NCBI GenBank assembly: GCA_030373145.1
Contig: JAUCZK010000008.1
Coordinates: forward strand, 1 to 64,000
Source: Cyanobium sp. CZS48M
Lineage (GTDB): Bacteria > Cyanobacteriota > Cyanobacteriia > PCC-6307 > Cyanobiaceae
Length of the DNA stretch: 64,000 nucleotides
Reading direction: 5' to 3'
Both the position numbers and the translations under genes were made by a program. Position 1 is the first letter of the stretch. Each line of letters begins with the position of its first letter. Below the pieces are notes generated by a model, which had not been told where the DNA came from, made no database searches, and was given only the letters and a program-made list of their open reading frames with translations. This document shows positions 16,627 through 25,724 of this stretch, one piece after another.

Positions 16627-17108
16627 GGTTTGAGCATCGCCTGCGTTTTCTTGATCGCTGCGCTGTAGGCGCCATCATCCGTGCTGGCCCGGAAGGTCTG
16701 CACCGCGGCGCCGGTGGCAGGGTTGATCACGGCCACCAGTGAGGGCTCGCTGCGGTTGGCCTCCAGGAACGCACCAAGGCCCAGGGCACGGGCCCGTTCG
16801 CGCGACTGCTTCAGCGCGCTGGCATTGGACACATCGAATTTCAGGAAGGTGGCCTTGCCGGCCTTCTTTTGCTGGAGGGAGCGCAGGGTCGGTGCGATCG
16901 TCTGGCACTTCGAGCACCAATCGGCGTAGATGTCCACCACCACGGGTTTGCCCTGCAGGGAAGGGGCGAGGGCGCCGGCCTGTTTCTGGGCGACCCAGCC
17001 GTTGGCATCCCTGGAGGGTGGGGTGATGGCGGCCTGCACGAAGCCAGCCAGGGAGATGGGCTGGGGAACGGCGAGCGTGAGCAGGAGAGCGGTGAGGGGG
17101 ATTGGCAT
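16623..17108 (-). CDS. Thioredoxin-fold protein
   Basis: GKPVVVDIYADWCSKCQTIAPTLRSLQQ (WCSKC); stop overlaps the ccdA-like start. Confidence 0.85.
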   Translation of the reverse strand: MPIPLTALLLTLAVPQPISLAGFVQAAITPPSRDANGWVAQKQAGALAPSLQGKPVVVDIYADWCSKCQTIAPTLRSLQQKKAGKATFLKFDVSNASALKQSRERARALGLGAFLEANRSEPSLVAVINPATGAAVQTFRASTDDGAYSAAIKKTQAMLKP

Positions 17109-17225
17109 CGCGTCAGTACGTGCGAATGCCTTGAGTACCGCAGTCGCCTCCAAATGGATTGGCCCCTGGACAATTCCGCCAGTAATCCTGTGCCCACTCC
17201 GGCCCCAGCCCGCCGCCACCTTCTC

Positions 17226-17343
17226 TATGAACCGGTGAAGGCACTCAAGGACTATGGCTACCGCTGGCTGCTGGTGCAGGAACACAGCGTGGAGACCCTC
17301 CATGGCTCAGGCCTGTGCCACGAGCAGCACTACACCCCACCAC
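17226..17343 (+). pseudogene. Fragment of a GH57-like gene
   Basis: YEPVKALKDYGYRWLLVQEHSVETLHGSGLCHEQHYTPP parallels YELVKALRECGYRWLLLQEHSVENPDGSGLRHEQKYIPN of the gene at 14331-15839. Confidence 0.8.
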
Positions 17344-17352
17344 GTGACCCCC

Positions 17353-18540
17353 ATGCCACCACGCCGGGCTGACTGCATCGCCACGGGCCTCACGGGTCTG
17401 TTGCTGGGCTGGGGCTCGGCTATGGCCCTGGCGGTTGGTGTCCCGGTGGCCGCCACTGCGCTGGAGCCAGGGGAGCGGCTGGAGTCCGCGCCACAGGTGC
17501 TGCGGGTGGGCGTGGTGGATGGTGCGCCGCCCTGCAGCTACCGCGACGCCGGGGACTGGCGGGGGCTGGCCGTCGATCTGTGGGGCCGGATCGCCACCCG
17601 CGAACGGCTCCCGTATGTGGTGTCGGAGTGGCCATCCGTGCAGGCGATGCTGGAGGCCAGCCGCAACGGCGCTCTGGATGTGGCGGTGGGCTGCATCAAT
17701 GTGTCCCCGGACCGCCTGGAGCGTTACCGCTTCAGCCTCCCCTTCCAGGAGGACGGGCTGGCGGTGATGGTGCTGCAGAGCCGCCTCGATCTGGGGCGTT
17801 CCTTCCTCTCGGCGCTGCTCACCCCCACCTTGCTGCAGCTGCTGGGCGGCTACCTGGCGGCGATCGGTCTGCTGGCCCTGCTCACCTGGCGGGTGGAGCA
17901 CTACGCCCAGCAGCCCCAGACCCTCAGTCACGGCCGCCTTCGCAGCTTCAGCGCCGTGTTCCAGGTGCTCGCCACCGGGCCCGGCAGCAACGCGCTGGTG
18001 ACCACCACCCGCGGCAACGGCATCGTTCTGATGGCCTATCTGGTGAGGATCGTGTCGGCCTCCCTGCTGGTGGGCTACCTCACCGTGAACGTGGCTCGCC
18101 AGGTGCAGGGAACGCCCAGCGCCAGGATCCGCTCCGAGGGCGATCTGCGCGGTCTGCGGGTGGGGGTGCGCAGCGGCACCGTCAGCGAGGCCTTGCTGCG
18201 GGAGCTCAACGCCGGCAGCAGCGCCGCGAAGGTCACGATCGTGCCCCTGACCAGCATCCGCTCGGGGGTGGATCTGCTGGTCTCCCGTCGCGTTGACGCC
18301 GTGCTGGGCGACAACCTGCAGCTTCGTTATCTGCTGATCAACGCGCCGTTGCAGGGCTCCCGGCCCAGCCTGGCCCTGCAGGGGATCCGCCCCGAATCCC
18401 AGGCGTTTGCCTTGGCCCCTGGCCTGCCGGCCGCCACCGCCGAGCGGATCGACCGGGCGATCAGCGCCCTCAAGCGCAATGGCGTGGTGACCGCGCTGCG
18501 CCAGCAGGCCACGGAGCCTGGAGGCTCCCCCGACCGCTGA
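17353..18540 (+). CDS. Prokaryotic ionotropic-glutamate-receptor-like protein (SBP-TM-P-TM-SBP)
   Basis: Periplasmic binding halves flank two TM segments and a pore-like region FSAVFQVLATGPGSNALVTTTRGNGIVLMAYLVRIVSASLLVGYLTVNV. Confidence 0.65.
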   Translation: MPPRRADCIATGLTGLLLGWGSAMALAVGVPVAATALEPGERLESAPQVLRVGVVDGAPPCSYRDAGDWRGLAVDLWGRIATRERLPYVVSEWPSVQAMLEASRNGALDVAVGCINVSPDRLERYRFSLPFQEDGLAVMVLQSRLDLGRSFLSALLTPTLLQLLGGYLAAIGLLALLTWRVEHYAQQPQTLSHGRLRSFSAVFQVLATGPGSNALVTTTRGNGIVLMAYLVRIVSASLLVGYLTVNVARQVQGTPSARIRSEGDLRGLRVGVRSGTVSEALLRELNAGSSAAKVTIVPLTSIRSGVDLLVSRRVDAVLGDNLQLRYLLINAPLQGSRPSLALQGIRPESQAFALAPGLPAATAERIDRAISALKRNGVVTALRQQATEPGGSPDR

Positions 18541-18593
18541 GCGGCTCCGTTGGATGGCAGCATCATGGGCACCTGCCGACCTTCTCCGGCCCA

Positions 18594-19685
18594 GTGATGA
18601 CTGTCTCCCTCGGCGCTCAGGACGATGCGCGCCTAGACGCCTTGCGCCAGGAGTTCGAGCATGAGGCCAGCTTCAACCTGGTGTTCGTGGTGCTCACGGT
18701 GGGGGCCACCCTGATCGCCACCCTGGGCCTGCTGGCCAACAGCCCCGGTGTGGTGATCGGCGCCATGGTGGTCGCCCCCTGGATCCTGCCGCTGCAGGCC
18801 ATGGCCTTCGAGATCCTGCGGGGGCGGCTGCCGATGTTTCTGCGGGCCCTGCGCACCCTGCTGCTGGGCGTGGTGATCTGCGTGTTGCTGGCGATGGGGG
18901 TGGGCCATCTGGTGGCCTTACCCAGCTTCGGCAGCGAGGTGATGAACCGCACCAGCCCCAACCTGCTGGATCTGGGCGTGGCCCTGGTGGCCGGCGCGGT
19001 GGCGATGTTCGCCAAGCTCAGGAAGGACGCGATCTCGGCCCTGGCCGGCCTGGCGATCGCCGTGGCCCTGGTGCCGCCGATGTGCGTGGTGGGGATCCTG
19101 CTGGCCTCCTCCTACTGGGCGCAGGCCTATGGGGCGCTGCTGCTCTTCACCACCAACCTGCTGGGGATCATGGTGGGGGCGATGGCGGCCCTGGCCACCC
19201 TCGAGCGGGTGTACAGGCGCCGCCTGTTCCAGAGCCGGCTCGGTCTCACCAGCGTGGCCCTCACCGCCCTGCTGGTGATTCCACTCGGCACGAGCTTCAT
19301 TCGCCTGGTGGACCGATACCGACTGGAAACGAAGGCTCAGCAGCTGGAGACCGTGATCGAGCAACAGTTGCGCAGCAACACGATCACCCTCGGTGCTGAT
19401 CCCGCCATCGATCTGGTGGGGATCTCCATCGACTGGCAACAGAATCCTCCTCTGATCCGGGCCAGGGTGCGTGTCACCGATCCGGCGCTGCCCACGTCCA
19501 GGCAGGTGGCGGCGGTGCAGGACTTCATCAACAAGAACCAGGCCCCCTTGCGCTTCCGGCTGGTGGTGCAACGCACCTCGGTGGACCTGATCGGCCCGGA
19601 AACCGCTCCCAACTCCCCTGAGCTGGAGGTGCTGCCTCCGCCGGCGCTGCCGCCGTTGCCGGGAGGGAGGCCAACGGAGGAGTAG
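18594..19685 (+). CDS. DUF389 membrane protein
   Basis: LGLLANSPGVVIGAMVVAPWILPLQAMAFEILRG...NRTSPNLLDLGVALVAGAVAMFAKLRKDAISALAGLAIAVALVPPMCVVG. Confidence 0.85.
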   Translation: MMTVSLGAQDDARLDALRQEFEHEASFNLVFVVLTVGATLIATLGLLANSPGVVIGAMVVAPWILPLQAMAFEILRGRLPMFLRALRTLLLGVVICVLLAMGVGHLVALPSFGSEVMNRTSPNLLDLGVALVAGAVAMFAKLRKDAISALAGLAIAVALVPPMCVVGILLASSYWAQAYGALLLFTTNLLGIMVGAMAALATLERVYRRRLFQSRLGLTSVALTALLVIPLGTSFIRLVDRYRLETKAQQLETVIEQQLRSNTITLGADPAIDLVGISIDWQQNPPLIRARVRVTDPALPTSRQVAAVQDFINKNQAPLRFRLVVQRTSVDLIGPETAPNSPELEVLPPPALPPLPGGRPTEE

Positions 19686-19725
19686 CAGCCGACCGCCCAA
19701 AGTGCCGCCCGTTCGCCTCGTGACC

Positions 19726-20538
19726 ATGAACGCCTCTGCCGAATACCCTGAAAGCCATGGGGACTGGAAGCCCTGGCTCCGGCGTGGCTTGTTTTTCCTG
19801 CAGGTGGGCCTTGTTCTCTCGGGCATCGTGGCCGTCAAGATTCTCGTGCACCGAAGGGGCTGGGAGGTGCTGGCCGCGAATCCCCTGTTCCCGGGGGTGG
19901 TGGCCTCCGAGGTGTTCCTGCTGGGCTTCCTGCTGAATGGGGTGCTGATGGATTACAAGGAAGGCGAGAAGATTCCGGGTGAACTGGCCGCTGCTCTGGA
20001 GTGCCTGGCCAGCGAGGCGAGAAGTGTCCGGGAGCTTCACCCGGAAGCCGAGGTGAAGGGGGCTTTGGCGCTGCTGGCTGGCTTCAGTGAGGATCTCCTG
20101 GCCTGGATGAACGATGGCGGTCTGGTCACCAGTCTGCTGAACCGACTGGATGACCTGCAGTTTTCGATCGAGCGCCTGGGTACCTGGAACGCTGCCCCGC
20201 TGCAGGCCCGCTTGCTGCTCGAATTGGCCAATATCCGGCGAATCGTTTATCGCATCGCGGTGATTCGTGAAACCACGTTCGTCCCCGCAGTCTACGGGAT
20301 GGCCTACATCGGAACGGGCTTGCTGATTGGGGGGCTTCTTCTTACCGATATCAAGCCATTCGGAGAATCCCTTTTCTTCATTGGCGTGATTTCATTGCTG
20401 CTGATCAAGCTGCTGCTGCTGATCGCTGATCTCGACAACCCGTTCGCACTAGGTGAAGCGATGTCTGTTGAGAACGTAACGCTGTTTCCTGTCGCTTTGG
20501 CCGTCCATAGGCTCAAGCGGTTGGTGGAGGCTGGTTGA
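19726..20538 (+). CDS. Multi-TM hypothetical protein
   Basis: Several hydrophobic segments; no family recognised. Confidence 0.5.
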   Translation: MNASAEYPESHGDWKPWLRRGLFFLQVGLVLSGIVAVKILVHRRGWEVLAANPLFPGVVASEVFLLGFLLNGVLMDYKEGEKIPGELAAALECLASEARSVRELHPEAEVKGALALLAGFSEDLLAWMNDGGLVTSLLNRLDDLQFSIERLGTWNAAPLQARLLLELANIRRIVYRIAVIRETTFVPAVYGMAYIGTGLLIGGLLLTDIKPFGESLFFIGVISLLLIKLLLLIADLDNPFALGEAMSVENVTLFPVALAVHRLKRLVEAG

Positions 20539-20645
20539 GTCTGCGAAATGATCGACCAAGGCACACCTGGATCATTGCGCCAAAACTCAATCCCCGATCT
20601 GGCAGGAATGACAGGATTTTCAGGGCAAGACAGGGAGAGCAGACG

Positions 20646-21152
20646 ATGACAGAAAAAGTATCGAAGACGAAGACTATCCTTGCTCGATTGGTAATAGTCC
20701 TGATGATCGCGTTCGTCGTTCTTGGGGTGGTCATGCACGGGCTCTCGGTGCCGGTCTTTGAGCGCATGTGGCAAAACCTGCTCGACCGTCCGAGCGGGCC
20801 GATGACTTTCCGTTTCGTTCTGCAACCCCTCATGGCGTCGATTGCGGCGCTGGTCGATGGCGTCAAGGACGCCAGAACCGGGCGCAATCCCTACCTCTGG
20901 ACCCTTCTGAAGGACCCAAGAAAGCGCAGCAGTCGCCTGCACGAGGGGCTGATCTCCACAGCGCGGGTCATCCTCCTCGGCTTGAGCATGGACCTGATCT
21001 ACCAAGTCATTGTCTTCGACACGTTTCATCCCGCCGAAGCGGTAATCATCGCGGGCATGCTCGCCTTTGTGCCCTACCTGTTGCTGCGTGGCCCGGTCAC
21101 GCGTGTCGCACGCTGGTGGCTCGATCGTGGATCTGCAGACGAAACCCGCTGA
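20646..21152 (+). CDS. Membrane protein of unknown function
   Basis: ARLVIVLMIAFVVLGVVMHGL...DARTGRNPYLWTLLKDPRKRSSRLHEGLISTARVILLGLSMDLIYQVIVFDTFHPAEAVIIAGMLAFVPYLLLRGPV. Confidence 0.6.
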   Translation: MTEKVSKTKTILARLVIVLMIAFVVLGVVMHGLSVPVFERMWQNLLDRPSGPMTFRFVLQPLMASIAALVDGVKDARTGRNPYLWTLLKDPRKRSSRLHEGLISTARVILLGLSMDLIYQVIVFDTFHPAEAVIIAGMLAFVPYLLLRGPVTRVARWWLDRGSADETR

Positions 21153-21505
21153 TGGGCTTCAAGCTCGAAGATCAATGACCATGACGAGCCGCAAGGGAGA
21201 GATTCAGAACATAGTGAAGCGAATGCACAGTGCTGCGAATGAAGTCGGAGCGACGGCATCACGCTTCAGACTTGATCACTGTATTCAGCTTCCAGGTCAA
21301 GTTAGGCCTGAAGCCCCAGCGCCCAAAGTCAGCTCGTAGCGTGCTGCAAGGCCATCAGTTTCAGCGTATGGGTTAAGAAAGCACTGCTTTCGTGCGTAGG
21401 TCGTAGGGGATAGAATCCATGACCTTCTGAGCCAGGCACCAAGCTGCGACAGCAAAGCTGAAAGCTACCGATCCGGAATTTGTTCATCACTGAAAGAGAA
21501 AGACC

Positions 21506-22999
21506 ATGGCAGCCAAACAACCGAACATTCTGATCCTCTGGGGCGACGACGTGGGCTGGTGGAACATCAGCTACAACAGCCGCGGCCAGATGGGCTACCG
21601 CACGCCCAACATCGACCGCGTCGGCAACGAGGGCGTGGCCTTCACCGACTACTACGGGCAGCAGAGCTGCACGGCGGGCCGTGCCGCCTTCATCACCGGC
21701 CAGAACCCAATTCGCACCGGGCTCACCAAGGTCGGCATGCCCGGCGCACCCAATGGCCTTCAGCCGGAAGACCCAACCATTGCCGAGTTGCTCAAGCCCC
21801 TGGGCTACGCCACCGGCCAGTTCGGAAAAAACCACCTCGGCGACCTCGATGAGCATCTGCCCACGATGCACGGCTTCGATGAGTTTTTTGGCAACCTCTA
21901 CCACTTGAACGCCGAGGAGGAGCCCGAAGACCCCGACTACCCGAAGGACCCCGCCTTCAAGGAGAAGTTCGGCCCGCGCGGTGTGCTGCACAGCAAGGCT
22001 GATGGCAAGGGCGGCCAGACCGTCACAGACACCGGGCCGCTGACGAAGAAGCGCATGGAGACCATCGACGACGAGGTGACCGAGCGCGCGCTTGGCTTCA
22101 TTGAGGAGACGCACCAGGCGGGCACGCCCTTCTTCCTCTGGTACAACACCACGGCGATGCATTTCCGCACGCACTGTGCCGAAAAGCACAAGGGCAAGAG
22201 CGGCGGCCAGGGCGACTACAACGACGTGATGGTCGCCCATGACGAGAACATCGGCGTCATGCTCAACAAGCTCGATGAGCTGGGCATCGCCGATGACACC
22301 ATCGTCATGTATTCCACCGATAACGGCGTGCATTACAACACCTGGCCGGATGCTGGCATCACACCCTTCCGCTCCGAGAAAAACACCAACTGGGAAGGCG
22401 GCTGGCGCGTGCCCTGCTTCGTGCGCTGGCCAGGCCAGTTCAAGGCAGGCAGCGTGCTCAACGGCATCGTGACGCACCAGGACTGGCTGTCGACTTTCCT
22501 CGCCGCCGCCGGCGAGCCGGAGATCAAGGAGAAGCTATTGAACGGCCATAAGGCTGGCGAGAAGACGTTCAAGGTCCATATCGACGGCTTCAACATGCTG
22601 CCCTACCTGAAGGGCGAGGTGGAGGAGAGCCCGCGGACTGCTTTCTTCTACGTCAGCGACGATGGCGACATCCTGGCGATACGGATGCAGGACTGGAAAG
22701 CGGTGCTGATGGAGCAACGTGCCAAAGAACTGTCGTGCTGGATGGAGCCGTTCGTGAAGTTGCGGATCCCGAAAATCTTCCATCTGCGGCGTGACCCGTT
22801 CGAGCAGGCCGACGAGAACTCGAACACCTACAATGACTGGTTGATCTCCCATGCCTACATCATGTATTTGATGCAGGCCGTCGTCGCCAGCCAGATCGAG
22901 AACTTCGTGCAGTTCCCGCCGCGACAGAAGCCGGCTTCGTTCAACCTGGATGCCGTGATGCGTGACTTGGAGGCAGCCGGCGGCGGCGGCAACCATTGA
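21506..22999 (+). CDS. Arylsulfatase-family sulfatase
   Basis: PNILILWGDDVGWWNISYNSRGQMGYRTPNIDRVGNEG..QQSCTAGRAAFITGQ..; formylglycine motif C-T-A-G-R; GKNHLGD. Confidence 0.92.
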   Translation: MAAKQPNILILWGDDVGWWNISYNSRGQMGYRTPNIDRVGNEGVAFTDYYGQQSCTAGRAAFITGQNPIRTGLTKVGMPGAPNGLQPEDPTIAELLKPLGYATGQFGKNHLGDLDEHLPTMHGFDEFFGNLYHLNAEEEPEDPDYPKDPAFKEKFGPRGVLHSKADGKGGQTVTDTGPLTKKRMETIDDEVTERALGFIEETHQAGTPFFLWYNTTAMHFRTHCAEKHKGKSGGQGDYNDVMVAHDENIGVMLNKLDELGIADDTIVMYSTDNGVHYNTWPDAGITPFRSEKNTNWEGGWRVPCFVRWPGQFKAGSVLNGIVTHQDWLSTFLAAAGEPEIKEKLLNGHKAGEKTFKVHIDGFNMLPYLKGEVEESPRTAFFYVSDDGDILAIRMQDWKAVLMEQRAKELSCWMEPFVKLRIPKIFHLRRDPFEQADENSNTYNDWLISHAYIMYLMQAVVASQIENFVQFPPRQKPASFNLDAVMRDLEAAGGGGNH

Positions 23000-23102
23000 C
23001 CTGCGCGCGCCATCGGCCGCAGCGATGATTCAGAAGACCCGGCTCACGACGGATTCGTCGCCCGGGTCTCTTCATCTGGTTTTCATCTCAGAACCGCAAT
23101 CG

Positions 23103-24521
23103 CTAACCCCGCAACCTGAACATCCAGCTCAAGATGTTCTCCGTGCGCTTTCCGTAGGGCGGCTGCAGCGCCACCTGGATTGAGGAAAAGCGCCCTTGGC
23201 GAAAGATTGGTCGTAGCTTCGAAAAGGTTAAAAAGCCCTCATAGCCGTGGTAGTGCCCCATGCCGCTCGCGCCGACGCCACCGAACGGCGAGTCATGCTG
23301 CCCCACTTGCACGATCGCTTCATTCACGCCGACGCTGCCCGAGAGAATTTCGGTGATGTAACGCTGGGCCAGTCGCTTGTCGTTGGTGAACGGATAGAAC
23401 GCCAGCGGGCGGTCGTGGTCGTTCACATAGGCGATCACATCTTCGGCCTGGCGATACGGCTTGATCGGCAAGATCGGTCCGAAGATCTCCTCCTTCATGA
23501 TCGTCATCTCGTCGTTCACCCCGAGAACAATGTGCGGAGCAAGCTTGCGACGACGGGCATCGAGCTGCTGGTCCGGCGCCAGGTTGATGACGGTCGCTCC
23601 GCGCACCTTCGCATCCTCAAGCGTCGCGACGAGGCGATCGAAGGCAGGCTGATCGATGATCGTGGTGTAATCCGGGCCGTTCAGATCTGGATAGCGTTCG
23701 GCGACGAGCCGCTTCGCATGTGCGACGAACGCGTCGATGCTCACTTCGGGCAAGAAGAGGTAATCGACATTGACGCACACCTGGCCTGCATTCATGCACT
23801 TGGCCCAGAGGATGCGCTGTGCGGCCGTCGCGAGCGGAAAGTCGGGCGCCACCACCGCCGGGGCCTTGCCCCCGAGCTCGAGGGTCACCGGACAAAGGTT
23901 CGCCGCCGCAGAAGCCATCACGGCGCGTCCGACGCCGCTTGAGCCGGTGAACAGCATGTGGTCGAACGGAAGCTTCGAAAACTCCGGGCCTCGTCCGAGG
24001 TCTTCGAAGAACGCGACCTTCTCGGTCGGCACGTAGCGCGGGAAGACCTCGATCAGCAGGCGCGCGAGGTGGCCGGATCGATCCGACATCTTCACCATGG
24101 CGTGGTTGCCTGCGGCGAGGATGTCGATGAGCGGACCAAATGAGAGCTGAATCGGGAAGTTCCAGGGAACGAGCACGCCCACGACCCCGAGAGGCTGGGG
24201 GACGACACGGTTGCTGGCACCGGGAAAGATGAGTTGGTCGACCGATCGGCGCTGTGACCGCATCCACCTCGCGAGATGCCTCGTTGCGTCGCGGATGCCC
24301 TGACGCACAGGGAAGAGCTCGAGCAGGCGTGTCTCGGTCGCCGGTCTAACGCCGAAGTCGACCTTGATGGCCTCGATGATCGCCTCCTCATTCTCCTGGA
24401 GGAACCGGTGCAGCGCCGCGAGGTGGTCCTTACGCCGTTCAAGGTCCGGGTACGGATCGTCTCGATGGGCCGCGCGCTGCAGCTCGAGGCACTGGCTAAG
24501 GGTGAGGACTGGCGACTCCAT
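23103..24521 (-). CDS. Aldehyde dehydrogenase (coniferyl-aldehyde-dehydrogenase-like)
   Basis: VLVPWNFPIQLSFGPLIDILAAGNHAMVKMSD; FTGSSGVGRAVMASAA; VTLELGGKAPAVVAPD; CMNAGQVCVNVDY. Confidence 0.9.
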   Translation of the reverse strand: MESPVLTLSQCLELQRAAHRDDPYPDLERRKDHLAALHRFLQENEEAIIEAIKVDFGVRPATETRLLELFPVRQGIRDATRHLARWMRSQRRSVDQLIFPGASNRVVPQPLGVVGVLVPWNFPIQLSFGPLIDILAAGNHAMVKMSDRSGHLARLLIEVFPRYVPTEKVAFFEDLGRGPEFSKLPFDHMLFTGSSGVGRAVMASAAANLCPVTLELGGKAPAVVAPDFPLATAAQRILWAKCMNAGQVCVNVDYLFLPEVSIDAFVAHAKRLVAERYPDLNGPDYTTIIDQPAFDRLVATLEDAKVRGATVINLAPDQQLDARRRKLAPHIVLGVNDEMTIMKEEIFGPILPIKPYRQAEDVIAYVNDHDRPLAFYPFTNDKRLAQRYITEILSGSVGVNEAIVQVGQHDSPFGGVGASGMGHYHGYEGFLTFSKLRPIFRQGRFSSIQVALQPPYGKRTENILSWMFRLRG

Positions 24522-24524
24522 GGC

Positions 24525-25367
24525 TCAGACCTCCTCCTTATCCGGCCTTGCTCCGGCCGCGCGCCGCACGATGGTCGCGCAGTCGGCGGCCGACATGTAC
24601 GTCGGCACTGGGTAGGTCCCGTGCGCCTCCGCCAACGCTCGCTGCACGATCTCGGGGATGTCGGCGTCGGCGATCTGCTCAATCGTTGGAGGGATACCGA
24701 CGCTCACCCGGGTGAAGGCGAGGCCAGCGAGGCAGGACGCGACAGCAAGGCTTTGCCGGGCGTCGATGTCGCGAACGTTCTTGAATGCCCGGGGAAGATC
24801 GCGAAAGATTGCCCGCGCCGCAGCCACGGACAGGGCTCTCGATGCCGGTGTGGCGAGCGTCGAGAGATTGGACTCAATCGCATGTGTGAGTGCGTCCATG
24901 CCTGTGGCTGCGGTCTCGTTCGGAGGCAGGCCTACCATGAGGTTCGGATCGAGTGCGATCGCCGCTGGAACGAGCTGGTTGTCGACGATGGCGAATTTCC
25001 GCCCCGCCCCAGGATCGGAGACGACAGAAGCGATCGTCACCTCCGAACCACTACCTGCGGTGGTCGGAACCGCGAAGAACGGCAAGACGAGGTCGCGGAC
25101 CTTGAAGTAGCCATCGATGTCCTCCGGCCGGCGGCCGCTTGCGTTGCAGGCAATCATGGCCTTCGCGGCGTCGATCGGCGAGCCGCCACCGACCGCTAGC
25201 ACCGCTGTTGCCCCCGAAGAGCGGAGCTTCTCGATCCCCGCCATGATCATGGCGATGGACGGATCGGGCTCGACCTCCGAGAACACCGCCACCACAAGGC
25301 CAGCCTGCTTCAACTCGTTCAACACGGGTTCGATGACCTTGAGTTCCAAGAGGACACGATCGGTCAC
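24525..25367 (-). pseudogene. Iron-containing alcohol dehydrogenase, N-terminally truncated and internally deleted
   Basis: VLAVGGGSPIDAAKAM, FFAVPTTAGSGSEVT, GMDALTHAIES, then LAGLAFTRVSVG joins directly to IPPTIEQIADADIPEIVQRAL with the metal-site His region missing. Confidence 0.75.
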
Positions 25368-25724
25368 GACCAGGACGGACCGAGCGCCGCGATCGGCGAG
25401 CAGAAAGTCAACGCATCAGTGTAGGCCTTCTGGAATGTCGTCAGACCAGACAATGCCGGAGACTGGAGCCTTAGGGCACAGTTTCAATTCCTTTTTCCGA
25501 GATAAGCGCAAATTTGCATTTCTACCTTTGGTAGGGGCATTCAAATTACTTGTCTCCGCAACTCAACTGCTCAATTACGCCATGAGCCTTGGCCACCGCC
25601 ACCGCAGGGCTTTGGCGCCCAATCCATCAATTTCGAAGTACAGCTCAGGAGCGATCCTGACCCAAATCAACTTTTGCAGAATGGAGGAGATGGCGGATGC
25701 CCTGATAGCAGCACTTATGCACCA

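Noticed and set aside
21329-22477. 382-aa minus-strand ORF
   Set aside because: Antisense to the sulfatase with conserved active-site motif.
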